Source: Aquibium microcysteis (GTDB taxonomy: Bacteria > Pseudomonadota > Alphaproteobacteria > Rhizobiales > Rhizobiaceae). From it: DNA of 64,000 bases. This document shows positions 41,367 through 50,387 of this stretch, piece by piece; position 1 is the stretch's first letter; each line of letters begins with the position of its first letter. The DNA is taken from positions 361,001 to 425,000 of the forward strand of contig NZ_CP061080.1 of NCBI RefSeq assembly GCF_014495845.1, read 5' to 3'. The notes under the pieces are model-generated. The model was not told the DNA's origin. It worked only from the letters and a program-made list of their open reading frames with translations, and searched no databases. The translations under genes were made by a program, and so were the position numbers.

Positions 41367-42026
41367 CTACCGCAGTTCCTCCCCCACGTCGTCGAGATAT
41401 GCCAGCTGGTCCCGCGTCAGGTGCAGCCAGGGACGCTCCTGCCGCTGCCGGGCCTCGAAATCCGAAATCTCGGCGAGGTCGTCGGCGAGGATCAGGCCGA
41501 TCTCGTCGAGGCCCTCGATGAGCGTGCGCCTGCGGTGCGGGTCGATGGCGAAGGGCAGCGTGCGGCCGTCCTGGAAGCGGATCTCCTGCGCCTCGAGGTC
41601 GATCGTCAGCGGCCGCGCGGCGTCGGCCTCGGCCATCACCGACGCATGCGCGGCCTCGTCGAGCACGATCGGCAGCACGCCGTTCTTGAAGCAGTTGGAA
41701 AAGAAGATTTCGCCGAAGCTCGGCGCGATCACGCAGCGGATGCCGAAGTCGGCGAGCGACCACACCGCCTGCTCGCGGCTGGAGCCGGTGCCGAAGGCGC
41801 GGCCGGTGACGAGGATGCGGGCCTCGTTCCACGGCGGCGTGTCGAGCACGAAGCGCGGGGCCTCGCCCTTGCCGTCGCGGTTGGTGCGGCGCTCGTTGAA
41901 CAGCTGTTCGCCCAGCCCCTTCTTGTCCGGCAGGAGCAGGAAGCGGGCGGGGAAGATCACGTCGGTGTCGAGATGCGTCTCGGGCAGGGGGGCGGCGATG
42001 CTGGTGAGCGTGGTGAACTTGTCCAT
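41367..42026 (-). CDS. leuD: 3-isopropylmalate dehydratase small subunit (or paralogue)
   Basis: This 219-residue aconitase swivel-domain protein contains DTDVIFPARFLL, ILVTGRAFGTGSSREQAVWSL (substrate loop) and IAPSFGEIFFSNCFKNGVLP. It forms the heterodimer with LeuC that interconverts 2- and 3-isopropylmalate in leucine synthesis. It begins two bases after the leuC stop. Its placement divergent from hyuAB rather than with leuA/leuB leaves room for a catabolic paralogue acting on a related hydroxy-diacid. Confidence 0.88.
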   Translation of the reverse strand: MDKFTTLTSIAAPLPETHLDTDVIFPARFLLLPDKKGLGEQLFNERRTNRDGKGEAPRFVLDTPPWNEARILVTGRAFGTGSSREQAVWSLADFGIRCVIAPSFGEIFFSNCFKNGVLPIVLDEAAHASVMAEADAARPLTIDLEAQEIRFQDGRTLPFAIDPHRRRTLIEGLDEIGLILADDLAEISDFEARQRQERPWLHLTRDQLAYLDDVGEELR

Positions 42027-42028
42027 CG

Positions 42029-43435
42029 TCAGCTCCTGAGGTCGCGCACGTCGGCGAGCCGCCCGGCCACGGCCGCGGCCGCCGCCATTTCGGGGCTCAT
42101 CAGGTGCGTGCGACCGCCCTTGCCCTGGCGGCCTTCGAAATTGCGGTTGGAGGTGGAGGCGCAGCGCTCGCCCTCGGAGAGCCGGTCGTCGTTCATCGCC
42201 ACGCACATCGAGCAGCCGGAGGCCCGCCACTCGAAGCCGGCGTCGCGGAAGATGCGGTCGAGCCCTTCGGCCTCGGCCTGGATGCGCACGCCGGCCGAGC
42301 CCGGCACCACGATGGCCTGCACGCCGGGCGCGACGCTGCGGCCCGACAGCACGCCGGCGGCCCGCCGCAGGTCCTCGATGCGGCCGTTGGTGCACGAGCC
42401 GATGAACACCCGGTCGATGGCGATCTGCGTGAGCGGCATGCCGGGGGTGAGCCCCATGTAGTCGAGGCTCTTCTGCAGCCGCGCGCGCCGCGCCGGGTCG
42501 GCCTCGGCGGCGGGGTCGGGCACGGCGCCCGTCACCGGCAGCGTCTCCTCCGGCGTCGTGCCCCAGGAGACGTGCGGCGCGATCGCCGAGACGTCGAGCT
42601 CCACCTCGCGGTCGAACACGGCGTCGGCGTCGCTGGCGAGCGTGCGCCATTCCGCCACCGCGCGCTCCCACAGCGCGCCCGTCGGTGCCAGCGGCCGGCC
42701 CTTCAGATAGGCGAAGGTGGTCTCGTCGGGCGCCACCATGCCCACCCGGCTGCCGGCCTCGATCGACATGTTGCAGAGCGTCATGCGCGCCTCCATGGAG
42801 AGCGCCGCGATCGCCGGCCCTGCATATTCGATGGCGTGGCCGAAGCCGCCGCCGGTACCGATCTTCGCGATCAGCGCCAGGATGATGTCCTTCACCGTCA
42901 CGCCGGGTCGGAGCGCGCCGAGGAGCTGGACGCGCATGCGCTTCTGCTTGGTCTGGCGGATGGTCTGGGTGGCGAACACCGTCTCGCATTCGCTGGCGCC
43001 GATGCCGAAGGCGATCGCCCCGAAGGCGCCGTGCGTGCAGGTGTGGCTGTCGCCGCAGACCAGCGTCGCCCCGGGCAACGTGAAGCCGAGCTCCGGACCG
43101 ATCACGTGGACGATGCCGTGCCGGCGGTCGTTCATCGGGATGTAGGGCACGCCGAAGGCCTTCGCATTGTCGACGAGCCGCGCCACCTGCCGTGCGGCGA
43201 GCCCGTCGGGCAGCGGCTTGTGGCGCATCCGCGTCGGCACCGCGTGGTCGGCCACCGCCACGTGCGCGTCGGGCCGGCGCAGGGGCCGGCCCATCGCCTT
43301 CAGGCCGTCGAAGGCCTGGGGACTCGACACCTCCTGCACGAGGTGGCGGTCGACGTAGAGCAGCGTCGAGCCGTCGCCGTAGGTCTTGACCGCGTGGCTG
43401 TCCCAAACCTTGTCGTAGAGCGTCCGTCCTGTCAT
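42029..43435 (-). CDS. leuC: 3-isopropylmalate dehydratase large subunit (or paralogue)
   Basis: This 468-residue aconitase-family subunit starts [20 protein letters not shown]. Iron-sulfur ligands are the Cys in [15 protein letters not shown] and the two in [33 protein letters not shown] and [20 protein letters not shown] are canonical. It forms a pair with leuD. It shares a 164-bp divergent control region with hyuA, which contains the LacI-type palindrome, so it may be induced with the hydantoinase genes. Confidence 0.9.
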   Translation of the reverse strand: MTGRTLYDKVWDSHAVKTYGDGSTLLYVDRHLVQEVSSPQAFDGLKAMGRPLRRPDAHVAVADHAVPTRMRHKPLPDGLAARQVARLVDNAKAFGVPYIPMNDRRHGIVHVIGPELGFTLPGATLVCGDSHTCTHGAFGAIAFGIGASECETVFATQTIRQTKQKRMRVQLLGALRPGVTVKDIILALIAKIGTGGGFGHAIEYAGPAIAALSMEARMTLCNMSIEAGSRVGMVAPDETTFAYLKGRPLAPTGALWERAVAEWRTLASDADAVFDREVELDVSAIAPHVSWGTTPEETLPVTGAVPDPAAEADPARRARLQKSLDYMGLTPGMPLTQIAIDRVFIGSCTNGRIEDLRRAAGVLSGRSVAPGVQAIVVPGSAGVRIQAEAEGLDRIFRDAGFEWRASGCSMCVAMNDDRLSEGERCASTSNRNFEGRQGKGGRTHLMSPEMAAAAAVAGRLADVRDLRS

Positions 43436-43541
43436 GCGCCGAAGGTCCCTGGATGGCGAGGGGCGGAACGCCGCAGGTTTAGCCCGCGGAATCGCGCGCC
43501 GACCCTCTTGCGAATGTCGTCCGGTGCAATCTATGCTGCAA

Positions 43542-43555
43542 TGAATACGCATTCA
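43542..43555. promoter_or_regulatory. LacI-type operator candidate between leuC and hyuA
   Basis: TGAATACGCATTCA is palindromic at 12 of 14 positions with the central CG expected for LacI-family operators. The 12-mer ATGAATACGCAT from here recurs, inverted, in the lacI-transporter gap (49182-49193 region). It lies 45 bp before the hyuA start and 107 bp before leuC. Confidence 0.65.
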
Positions 43556-43599
43556 AGAGCGGTTTGCTCCGCTGGGTTCCGAAGCGAAAGGGTGTTTGC

Positions 43600-45657
43600 A
43601 TGAGACTGGGAGTCGATGTCGGGGGGACCTTCACGGACCTCCTGCTGCACGACGAGGCGACGCAGCGGACGTGGCAGGCCAAGACGCCGTCCACGCCGGA
43701 GGATCAGTCGATCGGAGTCGCCGCGGGCGTACGGCTGATCTGCGAGAAGGCCGGTATCTCGCCCTCGGACCTCGCGCTGGTCCTGCACGGCACCACCGTC
43801 GCCACCAATGCCGTTCTGGAAGGGAAGGGCGCCCGTGTCGGCCTGCTCGTCACCGAAGGCTTCGAATACACGCTGCATCTGGCCAAGTCGTGGACGCCCG
43901 GCCCGCTGTTCGGCTGGATCGTGATGGACAAGCCCGATCCGCTGGCCTCTCTCGCCGACACCCGCGGCATCCCCGAGCGCGTCAACGCCCGCGGCGAGGT
44001 CGTGCGTGAACTCGACGTCGCGGCTGCGACCAGGGCGATCGACGACCTCTGCGGCTCGGGCATCGAGGCGCTGACGATCTCGCTCATGCATTCCTATGCA
44101 AACCCGGCCCACGAGCGCGCCCTGCTCGACATCGTGGCGAAGCGCTGGCCCGACATCCCGGTCTCGTTGTCCTCCGACATCCTGCCCGAATTCCGCGAGT
44201 ATGATCGCACCATCACCACCGTGATGAACGACTACGTGCGGCCGATCATGAAGCGCTACCTGTCGCGCATCGAAGACCGCCTGAAGGAGGAGAGGGTCGC
44301 GGCCAAGCTGCACATCGTGCGCTCCGACGGCGGCCTGATGAGCGCGCAGGCGGCTTCCGACCGGCCGGTCCACACCGTTCTTTCCGGCCCGGCCGGCGGC
44401 GTCACCTCGACGGTGATGATCGCGCGGCGCACCGGGCTCGGCAAGCTGCTCGCCTTCGACATGGGCGGCACCTCCACCGACGTCTCCGTCATCATCGACG
44501 GCGAGCCCACCATCTCGCGCTCCACCGAGGTCGGCTATTTTCCGGCCAAGGTGCCGACGCTCGACGTCCGCTCGGTCGGCGCCGGCGGCGGGTCCATCGC
44601 CGAGGTGTCGGACCTGACGAAGTCGCTGCGTGTCGGCCCGCGCTCGGCCGGCGCCCGGCCTGGACCGGTCTCCTACGGCCGCGGCGGCACCGAGCCTGCC
44701 GTCAGCGACGCCAACGTGGTGCTCGGCTACCTGCCGCCGGTCCTGCTCGGCGGCGACATGACGCTCGACGTCGAAGGCGCGCGCAACGCCGTCGCCCGCA
44801 TCGGCGAGGCCATCGGCCTGTCGGTCGAGGACGCGGCCAAGGGCATTCTCGACATCGCCAACGAGGTGATGCTGGGCGCGCTGCGCGTCATCACCGTCCA
44901 GCGCGGGCTCGATCCGCGCGACTTCGGCATGGTCGCCTTCGGCGGCGCCGGGCCGCTGCACGCCAATGCGCTCGCCGAACTCCTCGGCTGCTATCCCGTC
45001 GTCGTTCCGGCCAATCCGGGCGTCCTGTCGGCGCTCGGCTTCCTGGAGGCCGAGTTCAAGAACGAGTTCGTGCAGACCTTCATCCGCTCCACGAAGGGCA
45101 TCGACTCGGCCGACGTCTGGTCGCTCTTCGCCGACCTGCGCGCCAAGGCGGTCTCCTGGCTGGACGAGCAGGAGGTCGAGCCGGCCGACCGCGGCATCGC
45201 CTATTCGCTCGACCTGCGCTACGAGCAGCAGGGCTTCGAGGTCAGCGTCGACGTCCCGGCCGGACTGGTCGACGGCGGCGGCGCGCTCGACGCCGTGCTC
45301 GACGATTTCCACACCGTGCACGAGCGGCTCTACGGCGTGCGCTTCCACGTGCCGGTCGAACTCGTCGCGCTGCGCGTGGTCGCCACGGGCGCCACGCCGC
45401 CGGTGGACGAGCATCCGCCGGTCGTGGAAGGCGCCGATCCGAAGGACGCGGTGATGGAGACGCGGCCGGCCTATTTCGACGGCGCCTGGATCGACGTCCC
45501 GCATGTCGACCGCAGCCGGCTCGCCGTCGGCGCCCGCGTCGAGGGTCCGGCGATCATCCGCCAGTACGACACCACCACCGTGCTCCTGCCGCGCCACCAT
45601 GCCGAGGTGGACGTCCACGGCAACCTGCTGATCTGGCCCGTTTCGAAGGGGAACTGA
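43600..45657 (+). CDS. hyuA: Hydantoinase/oxoprolinase subunit A
   Basis: This 685-residue protein has ASKHA-type phosphate-binding motifs: LGVDVGGTFTDLLLHDE at the start, LVLHGTTVATNAVLEGKGA and LAFDMGGTSTDVSVIID. The family performs ATP-dependent ring opening of hydantoins, 5-oxoproline or caprolactam together with subunit B. The ATG at the family start has AAAGGG upstream; a longer frame lacks homologous character. The next gene begins four bases after its stop. Which cyclic amide it acts on cannot be told from sequence. Confidence 0.9.
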   Translation: MRLGVDVGGTFTDLLLHDEATQRTWQAKTPSTPEDQSIGVAAGVRLICEKAGISPSDLALVLHGTTVATNAVLEGKGARVGLLVTEGFEYTLHLAKSWTPGPLFGWIVMDKPDPLASLADTRGIPERVNARGEVVRELDVAAATRAIDDLCGSGIEALTISLMHSYANPAHERALLDIVAKRWPDIPVSLSSDILPEFREYDRTITTVMNDYVRPIMKRYLSRIEDRLKEERVAAKLHIVRSDGGLMSAQAASDRPVHTVLSGPAGGVTSTVMIARRTGLGKLLAFDMGGTSTDVSVIIDGEPTISRSTEVGYFPAKVPTLDVRSVGAGGGSIAEVSDLTKSLRVGPRSAGARPGPVSYGRGGTEPAVSDANVVLGYLPPVLLGGDMTLDVEGARNAVARIGEAIGLSVEDAAKGILDIANEVMLGALRVITVQRGLDPRDFGMVAFGGAGPLHANALAELLGCYPVVVPANPGVLSALGFLEAEFKNEFVQTFIRSTKGIDSADVWSLFADLRAKAVSWLDEQEVEPADRGIAYSLDLRYEQQGFEVSVDVPAGLVDGGGALDAVLDDFHTVHERLYGVRFHVPVELVALRVVATGATPPVDEHPPVVEGADPKDAVMETRPAYFDGAWIDVPHVDRSRLAVGARVEGPAIIRQYDTTTVLLPRHHAEVDVHGNLLIWPVSKGN

Positions 45658-45661
45658 CATC

Positions 45662-47431
45662 ATGGCGACCAAAGTCGATCCCATCACCCTCGACATCATC
45701 GAGAACGCGCTGAAGAACGCCCGCTTCGAGATGGACGGCGTCGTGGTGCGCATCTCGCTCTCGCCCGTCATCCGCGAGCAGCATGACGAGTTCCCGATGA
45801 TCTGCGACGCCCGCGGCCGCATGATCGTCGGCCAGTTCGGCTCCTACATCCCCGCTATCGTCGAGAAGTTCGAAGGCGATATCAACGAAGGCGACGTCTT
45901 CGTCTGGAACGATCCCTATGCCTGCAAGGGCTCGATCTCGCACAACAACGACTGGTGCGTGATGATGCCGATCTTCCACGAGGAGGTGCTCGTCGGCTTC
46001 TCCTCGATCTTCGGCCACATGGTCGACGTCGGCGGCAAGGTGCCGGGCTCGATGCCCGCCGACGCCCACACGATCTGGGAGGAGGGGCTGCGCGTGCCGC
46101 CGGTGCGCATCTACGACCGGGGCGTGCTCAACAAGGGCGTGCTCGACATCATGCTCAACAATTCGCGCACGCCCGACATGAACCGCGCCGACCTGATGGC
46201 GCTGATCGCCGGCTGCCGCACGGCGGCCACCCGCGTGCGCGAACTCTGCGACCGCTTCGGCCGCGACACCTACACCACCGCCTGCGACATGCTGCTCGAC
46301 CGCACCCGCGAGGCGATGAAGGTGCTGATCGACAAGTACATCTCCGAGGAGCCCGTCACCTTCACCGACTATGTCGACGACGACGGGCTCGGCAACGGCC
46401 CCTTCAGGATGACGCTGTCGATCTACCGCCGCGGCGACATCGCCGTCTTCGACTGGACGGGAACCGACCCGCAGGCGCCGGGCCCGATCAACTTCCACAT
46501 CCACGAAGGGCTCTGCAAGCTGTTCTTCGGCGTCTACATGATCATGGCCTTCGATCCCTCGGTGCTGTTCAACGAGGGCTTCTACGACCTGTTCGAGGTG
46601 GTGCTGCCCGAGGGCAGCCTGCTCAACCCGAAATTCCCGGCGGCGCTGTCGAACCGCCTCAACACCCACACCCGCTTCTTCGACTGCCAGGCCGGCGCGC
46701 TCGGCCAGCGCGCGCCGCATCTGTCGATGGCGGCGGGCTACGGCACCAGCCCGCACTTCATCTTCACCGGCCACGACAAGGACGGGAAGTATTTCCAGCT
46801 GATGGAACTGCTCTTCGGCGGCGTGCCGGGCCGCCCGCGCGGCGATGGCCTCGACGGCCACGCCTGGTGGCCGCTCTTCTCGGCAACCCCGATCGAATAT
46901 ATCGAGAACTACTATCCGGTCCTCGTCGAGGGCTACCGGCCGATCCGCGATTCCGGTGGTGCCGGCCTGCACCGCGGCGGCGCCGGCATCGAGAAGATCT
47001 ATCGCGTGCTGGAGACCGGCAAGGTGTCGATCCACGACGACCGCGAGGTGGTGCCGCCCTGGGGCATCAATGGCGGCCTCTACGGCGGCACCTCGTCCAA
47101 GTGGCTGCTGAAGAAGGGCGAGACCGAGCCGACCCGCATCCCCTCCAAGATCGACAATCTGGCGGTGGAAGCCGGCGACCGCATCCTCTTCCGCACCGCC
47201 GGCGCCGGCGGGTGGGGCGATCCCCTCGACCGCCCGGCCGAACAGGTCGCCCGCGACGTGCGCTACGACCTGGTTTCGGCCGAAGCGGCGAGCGAGAAGT
47301 ACGGCGTCGTGCTGACGCCCGACAACCAGGTGGACGCCGCCGCCACGGAGAAACTGCGCGCCGAACAGCGCGCCGTGCGCGGCGCCCCGGAGCCCTTCAG
47401 CTTCGGGTATTTTCCGCAGGCGGCGGAGTAG
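45662..47431 (+). CDS. hyuB: Hydantoinase/oxoprolinase subunit B
   Basis: This 589-residue partner of HyuA starts MATKVDPITLDIIENALKNA. Metal-site segments SHNNDWCVMMPIF and FGHMVDVGGKVPGS carry the expected His/Asp ligands, and GGAGLHRGGAGIEKIYRVLE, WGINGGLYGG and FRTAGAGGWGDPLDRP are family landmarks. The start has GAAGGGGA upstream. It forms a two-gene operon with hyuA, likely under the LacI-type palindrome. Confidence 0.92.
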   Translation: MATKVDPITLDIIENALKNARFEMDGVVVRISLSPVIREQHDEFPMICDARGRMIVGQFGSYIPAIVEKFEGDINEGDVFVWNDPYACKGSISHNNDWCVMMPIFHEEVLVGFSSIFGHMVDVGGKVPGSMPADAHTIWEEGLRVPPVRIYDRGVLNKGVLDIMLNNSRTPDMNRADLMALIAGCRTAATRVRELCDRFGRDTYTTACDMLLDRTREAMKVLIDKYISEEPVTFTDYVDDDGLGNGPFRMTLSIYRRGDIAVFDWTGTDPQAPGPINFHIHEGLCKLFFGVYMIMAFDPSVLFNEGFYDLFEVVLPEGSLLNPKFPAALSNRLNTHTRFFDCQAGALGQRAPHLSMAAGYGTSPHFIFTGHDKDGKYFQLMELLFGGVPGRPRGDGLDGHAWWPLFSATPIEYIENYYPVLVEGYRPIRDSGGAGLHRGGAGIEKIYRVLETGKVSIHDDREVVPPWGINGGLYGGTSSKWLLKKGETEPTRIPSKIDNLAVEAGDRILFRTAGAGGWGDPLDRPAEQVARDVRYDLVSAEAASEKYGVVLTPDNQVDAAATEKLRAEQRAVRGAPEPFSFGYFPQAAE

Positions 47432-47482
47432 GGCGGGGCGGCACTCCGGCGACCCCACCTGTCGTCGGCCGCTTCGCCGGCG

Positions 47483-47798
47483 TCCCCCCCGCTTGAGGGG
47501 GGCCGAAGGACGGGCGAGACGCGTGGCTCGCCCCGGCAGGTAGGGGTGGGGGTCTGCCGCGCGCCGAGTCCTGAACGCCGGGGGCACCCCGTACATCCCG
47601 CCCTTCGCCCGAGGTGCTAGGACGAACGCAGACGCCGGTGTCCCCCTCCCCCTTGAGGGGAGGGTAAGGGTGGGGGTCTGCTGGGTGATACCTTGGGGTG
47701 ACTTGTCAGGTTGCCGGTGGGGCGTGCAGGGCTGGTCCTTAGTGGGCCCTGCGGGCCGACCCCCACCCCTTACCCCTCCCCTCAGGGGGGAGGGGGAT
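47483..47798. repeat. Palindromic repeat cluster
   Basis: GCTTGAGGGGGGCCGAAGGA with CGGGCGAGACGCGTGGCTCG repeats the 29.0-29.5 kb family. A second pair, CCCCTTGAGGGGAGGGTAAG and its inverse TTACCCCTCCCCTCAGGGGG, frames a 100-bp loop. No gene is evident between hyuB and the LacI gene (517 bp). Confidence 0.8.
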
Positions 47799-47947
47799 CG
47801 CGAGCCCCGGTGCCCAATCCATCAAGGGCGGGACGATCCGGTTGAACAGCCGTTTTGGGTCGAATTCGTCCGCAGAGCCGTGGCCTTCCTCGCCGCCGCC
47901 GCCCCCTCCCCTCGAGGGGATCGCAACCGCCGGTGCCCCGTCCCGCC

Positions 47948-49042
47948 TCAGGCCCCCGGCAGTGCCGGATTGGGGATCGTCCCGCGCCAGACCAGCCGGC
48001 CCGGCACCTGCCGGTCGATGCCGGGCTCGATCGCCAGCGCCGGCTCGTCGAGATGGAGGATCGCCAGCGCCTCGTCGACCATCTTCTCCACGGGCTGGCG
48101 CACCGTCGTCAGCTGGTAGGGGTGGCGTCGGCTTTCGGGGATGTCGTCGAAGCCGCCGATCATCACGTCCTGCGGGATCTTCAGCCCCATGCGCTGGCGC
48201 AGCGCGTCCATCGCCCCCATCGCCATGATGTCGTTGATGCCGAAGATGGCGTCCGGCAGCCGGTCCGGTTCGCGGCGATAGGCGGCGAGCACGGCGCTGA
48301 ATGCGCCATCATAGGTGGAGGCGCCCTCGATCTCGCGGATCGCGCTGCGCGCAATGCCGGCTTCCAGCAATCTTTCGGTGAAGCCGCGGGCGCGGTCCTG
48401 GCTGGTCGTGCCCTTCGGATCGCCCTTGATCATGGCGAAACTGCGCGCGCCGGCCGCCAGAAAGGCCTCGGCCATCAGCCGTCCGCCGCCGGCATTGTCG
48501 CAGCGCACGCCCGAGGCATCGCTGCCGGGAATGTAGCGGTTGAACAGGACGATCGGGATGCCGCGATCGTGGCACATGCTGGTCATGCGCGTCGACAGCT
48601 GCGCCGAGGTCAGCACGACGCCGTCCACCTGATAGCGAAGCACGCGCAGGATGGCTTCGTCGCTGTCGGCGCCGTTCTCGACGGTGAAGGTGAGGATCTG
48701 CCTGCCCTGCGCCTGCAGCCGGTCGATGAAGGTACGCAGGACCTCGACGTAGAAGGGGTTGGCGAGGTTGCCCAGGATCAGCGCCACGATGTTGGTGCGC
48801 TTCGTCGTCAGGCTGCTGGCGATCGAGTTCGGCACGTAGTTGAGCTTGCGCGCCGCCTCCAGGATGCGCTGCCTCTTGGCCGGCGCGATGCTCGATCCCG
48901 GCGTGAAGGCCCGCGACACCGCCGATTGCGAGACGCCGGCCAGCGCGGCCACGTCGAACGACGTCGTCCGCGACTGCACCCGTCGCGCCGCGCCCGTCGC
49001 CGGCTCGGATCCGGGCAGGGAGAGGTCTGCGCCGTCGCTCAT
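47948..49042 (-). CDS. LacI family transcriptional regulator
   Basis: This is a 364-residue protein. The LacI helix-turn-helix is at about residues 28-52 (TSFDVAALAGVSQSAVSRAF) with the hinge helix NYVPNSIASSL. The rest is a periplasmic-binding-protein-like sensor (VALILGNLANPFYVEVLRTF, GGGRLMAEAFLAAGARSFAM, GGFDDIPES). A 26-residue extension precedes the HTH. It is divergent from a ribose-type ABC importer whose substrate or a derivative probably serves as effector. Shared operator words suggest it also controls hyuAB/leuCD. Confidence 0.92.
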   Translation of the reverse strand: MSDGADLSLPGSEPATGAARRVQSRTTSFDVAALAGVSQSAVSRAFTPGSSIAPAKRQRILEAARKLNYVPNSIASSLTTKRTNIVALILGNLANPFYVEVLRTFIDRLQAQGRQILTFTVENGADSDEAILRVLRYQVDGVVLTSAQLSTRMTSMCHDRGIPIVLFNRYIPGSDASGVRCDNAGGGRLMAEAFLAAGARSFAMIKGDPKGTTSQDRARGFTERLLEAGIARSAIREIEGASTYDGAFSAVLAAYRREPDRLPDAIFGINDIMAMGAMDALRQRMGLKIPQDVMIGGFDDIPESRRHPYQLTTVRQPVEKMVDEALAILHLDEPALAIEPGIDRQVPGRLVWRGTIPNPALPGA

Positions 49043-49179
49043 CGCTCGACCGTATTCAGCTGTCGCATGATCATGTCGCTCCGCCCCTTCCCGTCATGAT
49101 GGGTAATGCCTCTCGGCTGCCGATTCAACCGTCGAGAGCGCGGATCATGATTGACTCGGATCGGCCGATGCGCAACATT

Positions 49180-49193
49180 TGCATGCGTATTCA
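49180..49193. promoter_or_regulatory. LacI-type operator candidate upstream of the ABC importer
   Basis: TGCATGCGTATTCA, read on the other strand TGAATACGCATGCA, has a central CG and 10 of 14 palindromic matches. It shares 12 consecutive bases (ATGAATACGCAT) with the leuC/hyuA site. An overlapping imperfect repeat ATGCGCAAC...TTTGCAT lies just left. It sits 53 bp before the binding-protein gene. Confidence 0.6.
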
Positions 49194-49245
49194 TAATCCG
49201 GACGGCGCCATGGGGAACCGGCGCGCGTCCCCAAGGGAGAAGATC

Positions 49246-50358
49246 ATGCTGAGACGCCTCGTTCCGCTCGTAATGCTGGCTTCCGTCGCGCTGGGGGCCG
49301 GAGCTGCCTCCGCCCAGGACGCTCCCGGCGTTGCCAATGCGAAGAAGTTCCTCGAGCCCTATCTGTCCAAGCCGGTCTTCACGGCGCCCGGCGAACCCTT
49401 CGACGCCAAGGCCTGCGCGGCCGGCAAGAAGATGCTGTCGATCCCGAATTCCTCCGCAAATCCCTTCCTGAAGGGCATCATCGACCGCATGAAGAAGGTC
49501 GGCGGCGAACTCGGCCTCGAGGTCGTCGAGTGGGAGAACCAGGGCCAGCCCAGCCAGTGGGTGCAGGGCTTCGAATTCGCCATCCGCGACGGCTTCGACA
49601 TCATCGACCTGATCTCGGGCATCGATCCGGGCACGGTGGCGCCGCAGGTGAAGGCGGCCAAGGAAGCGGGCGTCAAGGTGATGACCTCGCACTTCTACGA
49701 TCCGTCCTTCGAGCAGCATCCGGACGTCTCGTCCTCGCTCACCATCGGCTTCAACGAGGTCGGCAAGATCCTCGCCAACTGGGCCATCGCCAACACCGAC
49801 GGCAAGGCCAACATCCTCACCATCGTCTCGCGCGAAGTGCCGCCGACCATCCCGCTGACGGCCGGCATCGACGAGATGCTCGCGGCCAACTGCCCCGACT
49901 GCAAGATCGTGCAGGAGATCAACGTCGGCGTCACCGAATGGGCGACCAAGATCCAGCCGGCCGTGCAGGCGGCGCTGCAGGCCAATCCCGACATCAACGT
50001 CATCATCCCGATCTATGACTCGATGTCGCAGTTCGTCGTCCCGGCCACGCGCCTCACCGGCAAGGTCGGCCAGGTGAAGGTCGCGACCTTCAACGGCACG
50101 CCCTTCGTGCTCGACTTCATCGCCCAGGGCCTCGTCGACATGAACATCGGCGAGAGCCTCGACTGGATCGCCTACGCCACCGTCGACGGCCACCTGCGCG
50201 ACGCCTGCGGCATGGAGAGCCCCAAGGCGCTGAACGTGCCCTTCTACATCTTCGACAAGAGCAACGTCGCCGACGCCGGCACGCCGGCGCAGTTCGACAC
50301 CGGTTACGGCGACGCCTACGTCTCCGGTTTCCGCAAGCTCTGGGGCCTCGACAAGTAA
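49246..50358 (+). CDS. Sugar-type ABC transporter substrate-binding protein
   Basis: This 370-residue protein has signal peptide MLRRLVPLVMLASVALGAG ending ASAQ. It is a Peripla_BP_4 (ribose/autoinducer-2 type) binding protein: MLSIPNSSANPFLKGIIDRM, FDIIDLISGIDPGTVAPQVK, NVIIPIYDSMSQFVVPA. AAGGGAGAAG precedes the ATG; an earlier in-frame Met includes the operator and is rejected. Two cysteines (ACAAGKK, NCPDCK) are unusual for the family. It is the first gene of the import operon. Ligand unknown. Confidence 0.88.
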   Translation: MLRRLVPLVMLASVALGAGAASAQDAPGVANAKKFLEPYLSKPVFTAPGEPFDAKACAAGKKMLSIPNSSANPFLKGIIDRMKKVGGELGLEVVEWENQGQPSQWVQGFEFAIRDGFDIIDLISGIDPGTVAPQVKAAKEAGVKVMTSHFYDPSFEQHPDVSSSLTIGFNEVGKILANWAIANTDGKANILTIVSREVPPTIPLTAGIDEMLAANCPDCKIVQEINVGVTEWATKIQPAVQAALQANPDINVIIPIYDSMSQFVVPATRLTGKVGQVKVATFNGTPFVLDFIAQGLVDMNIGESLDWIAYATVDGHLRDACGMESPKALNVPFYIFDKSNVADAGTPAQFDTGYGDAYVSGFRKLWGLDK

Positions 50359-50387
50359 GCGGACGCCCGCTCCGAGAAGGTCCCGAC

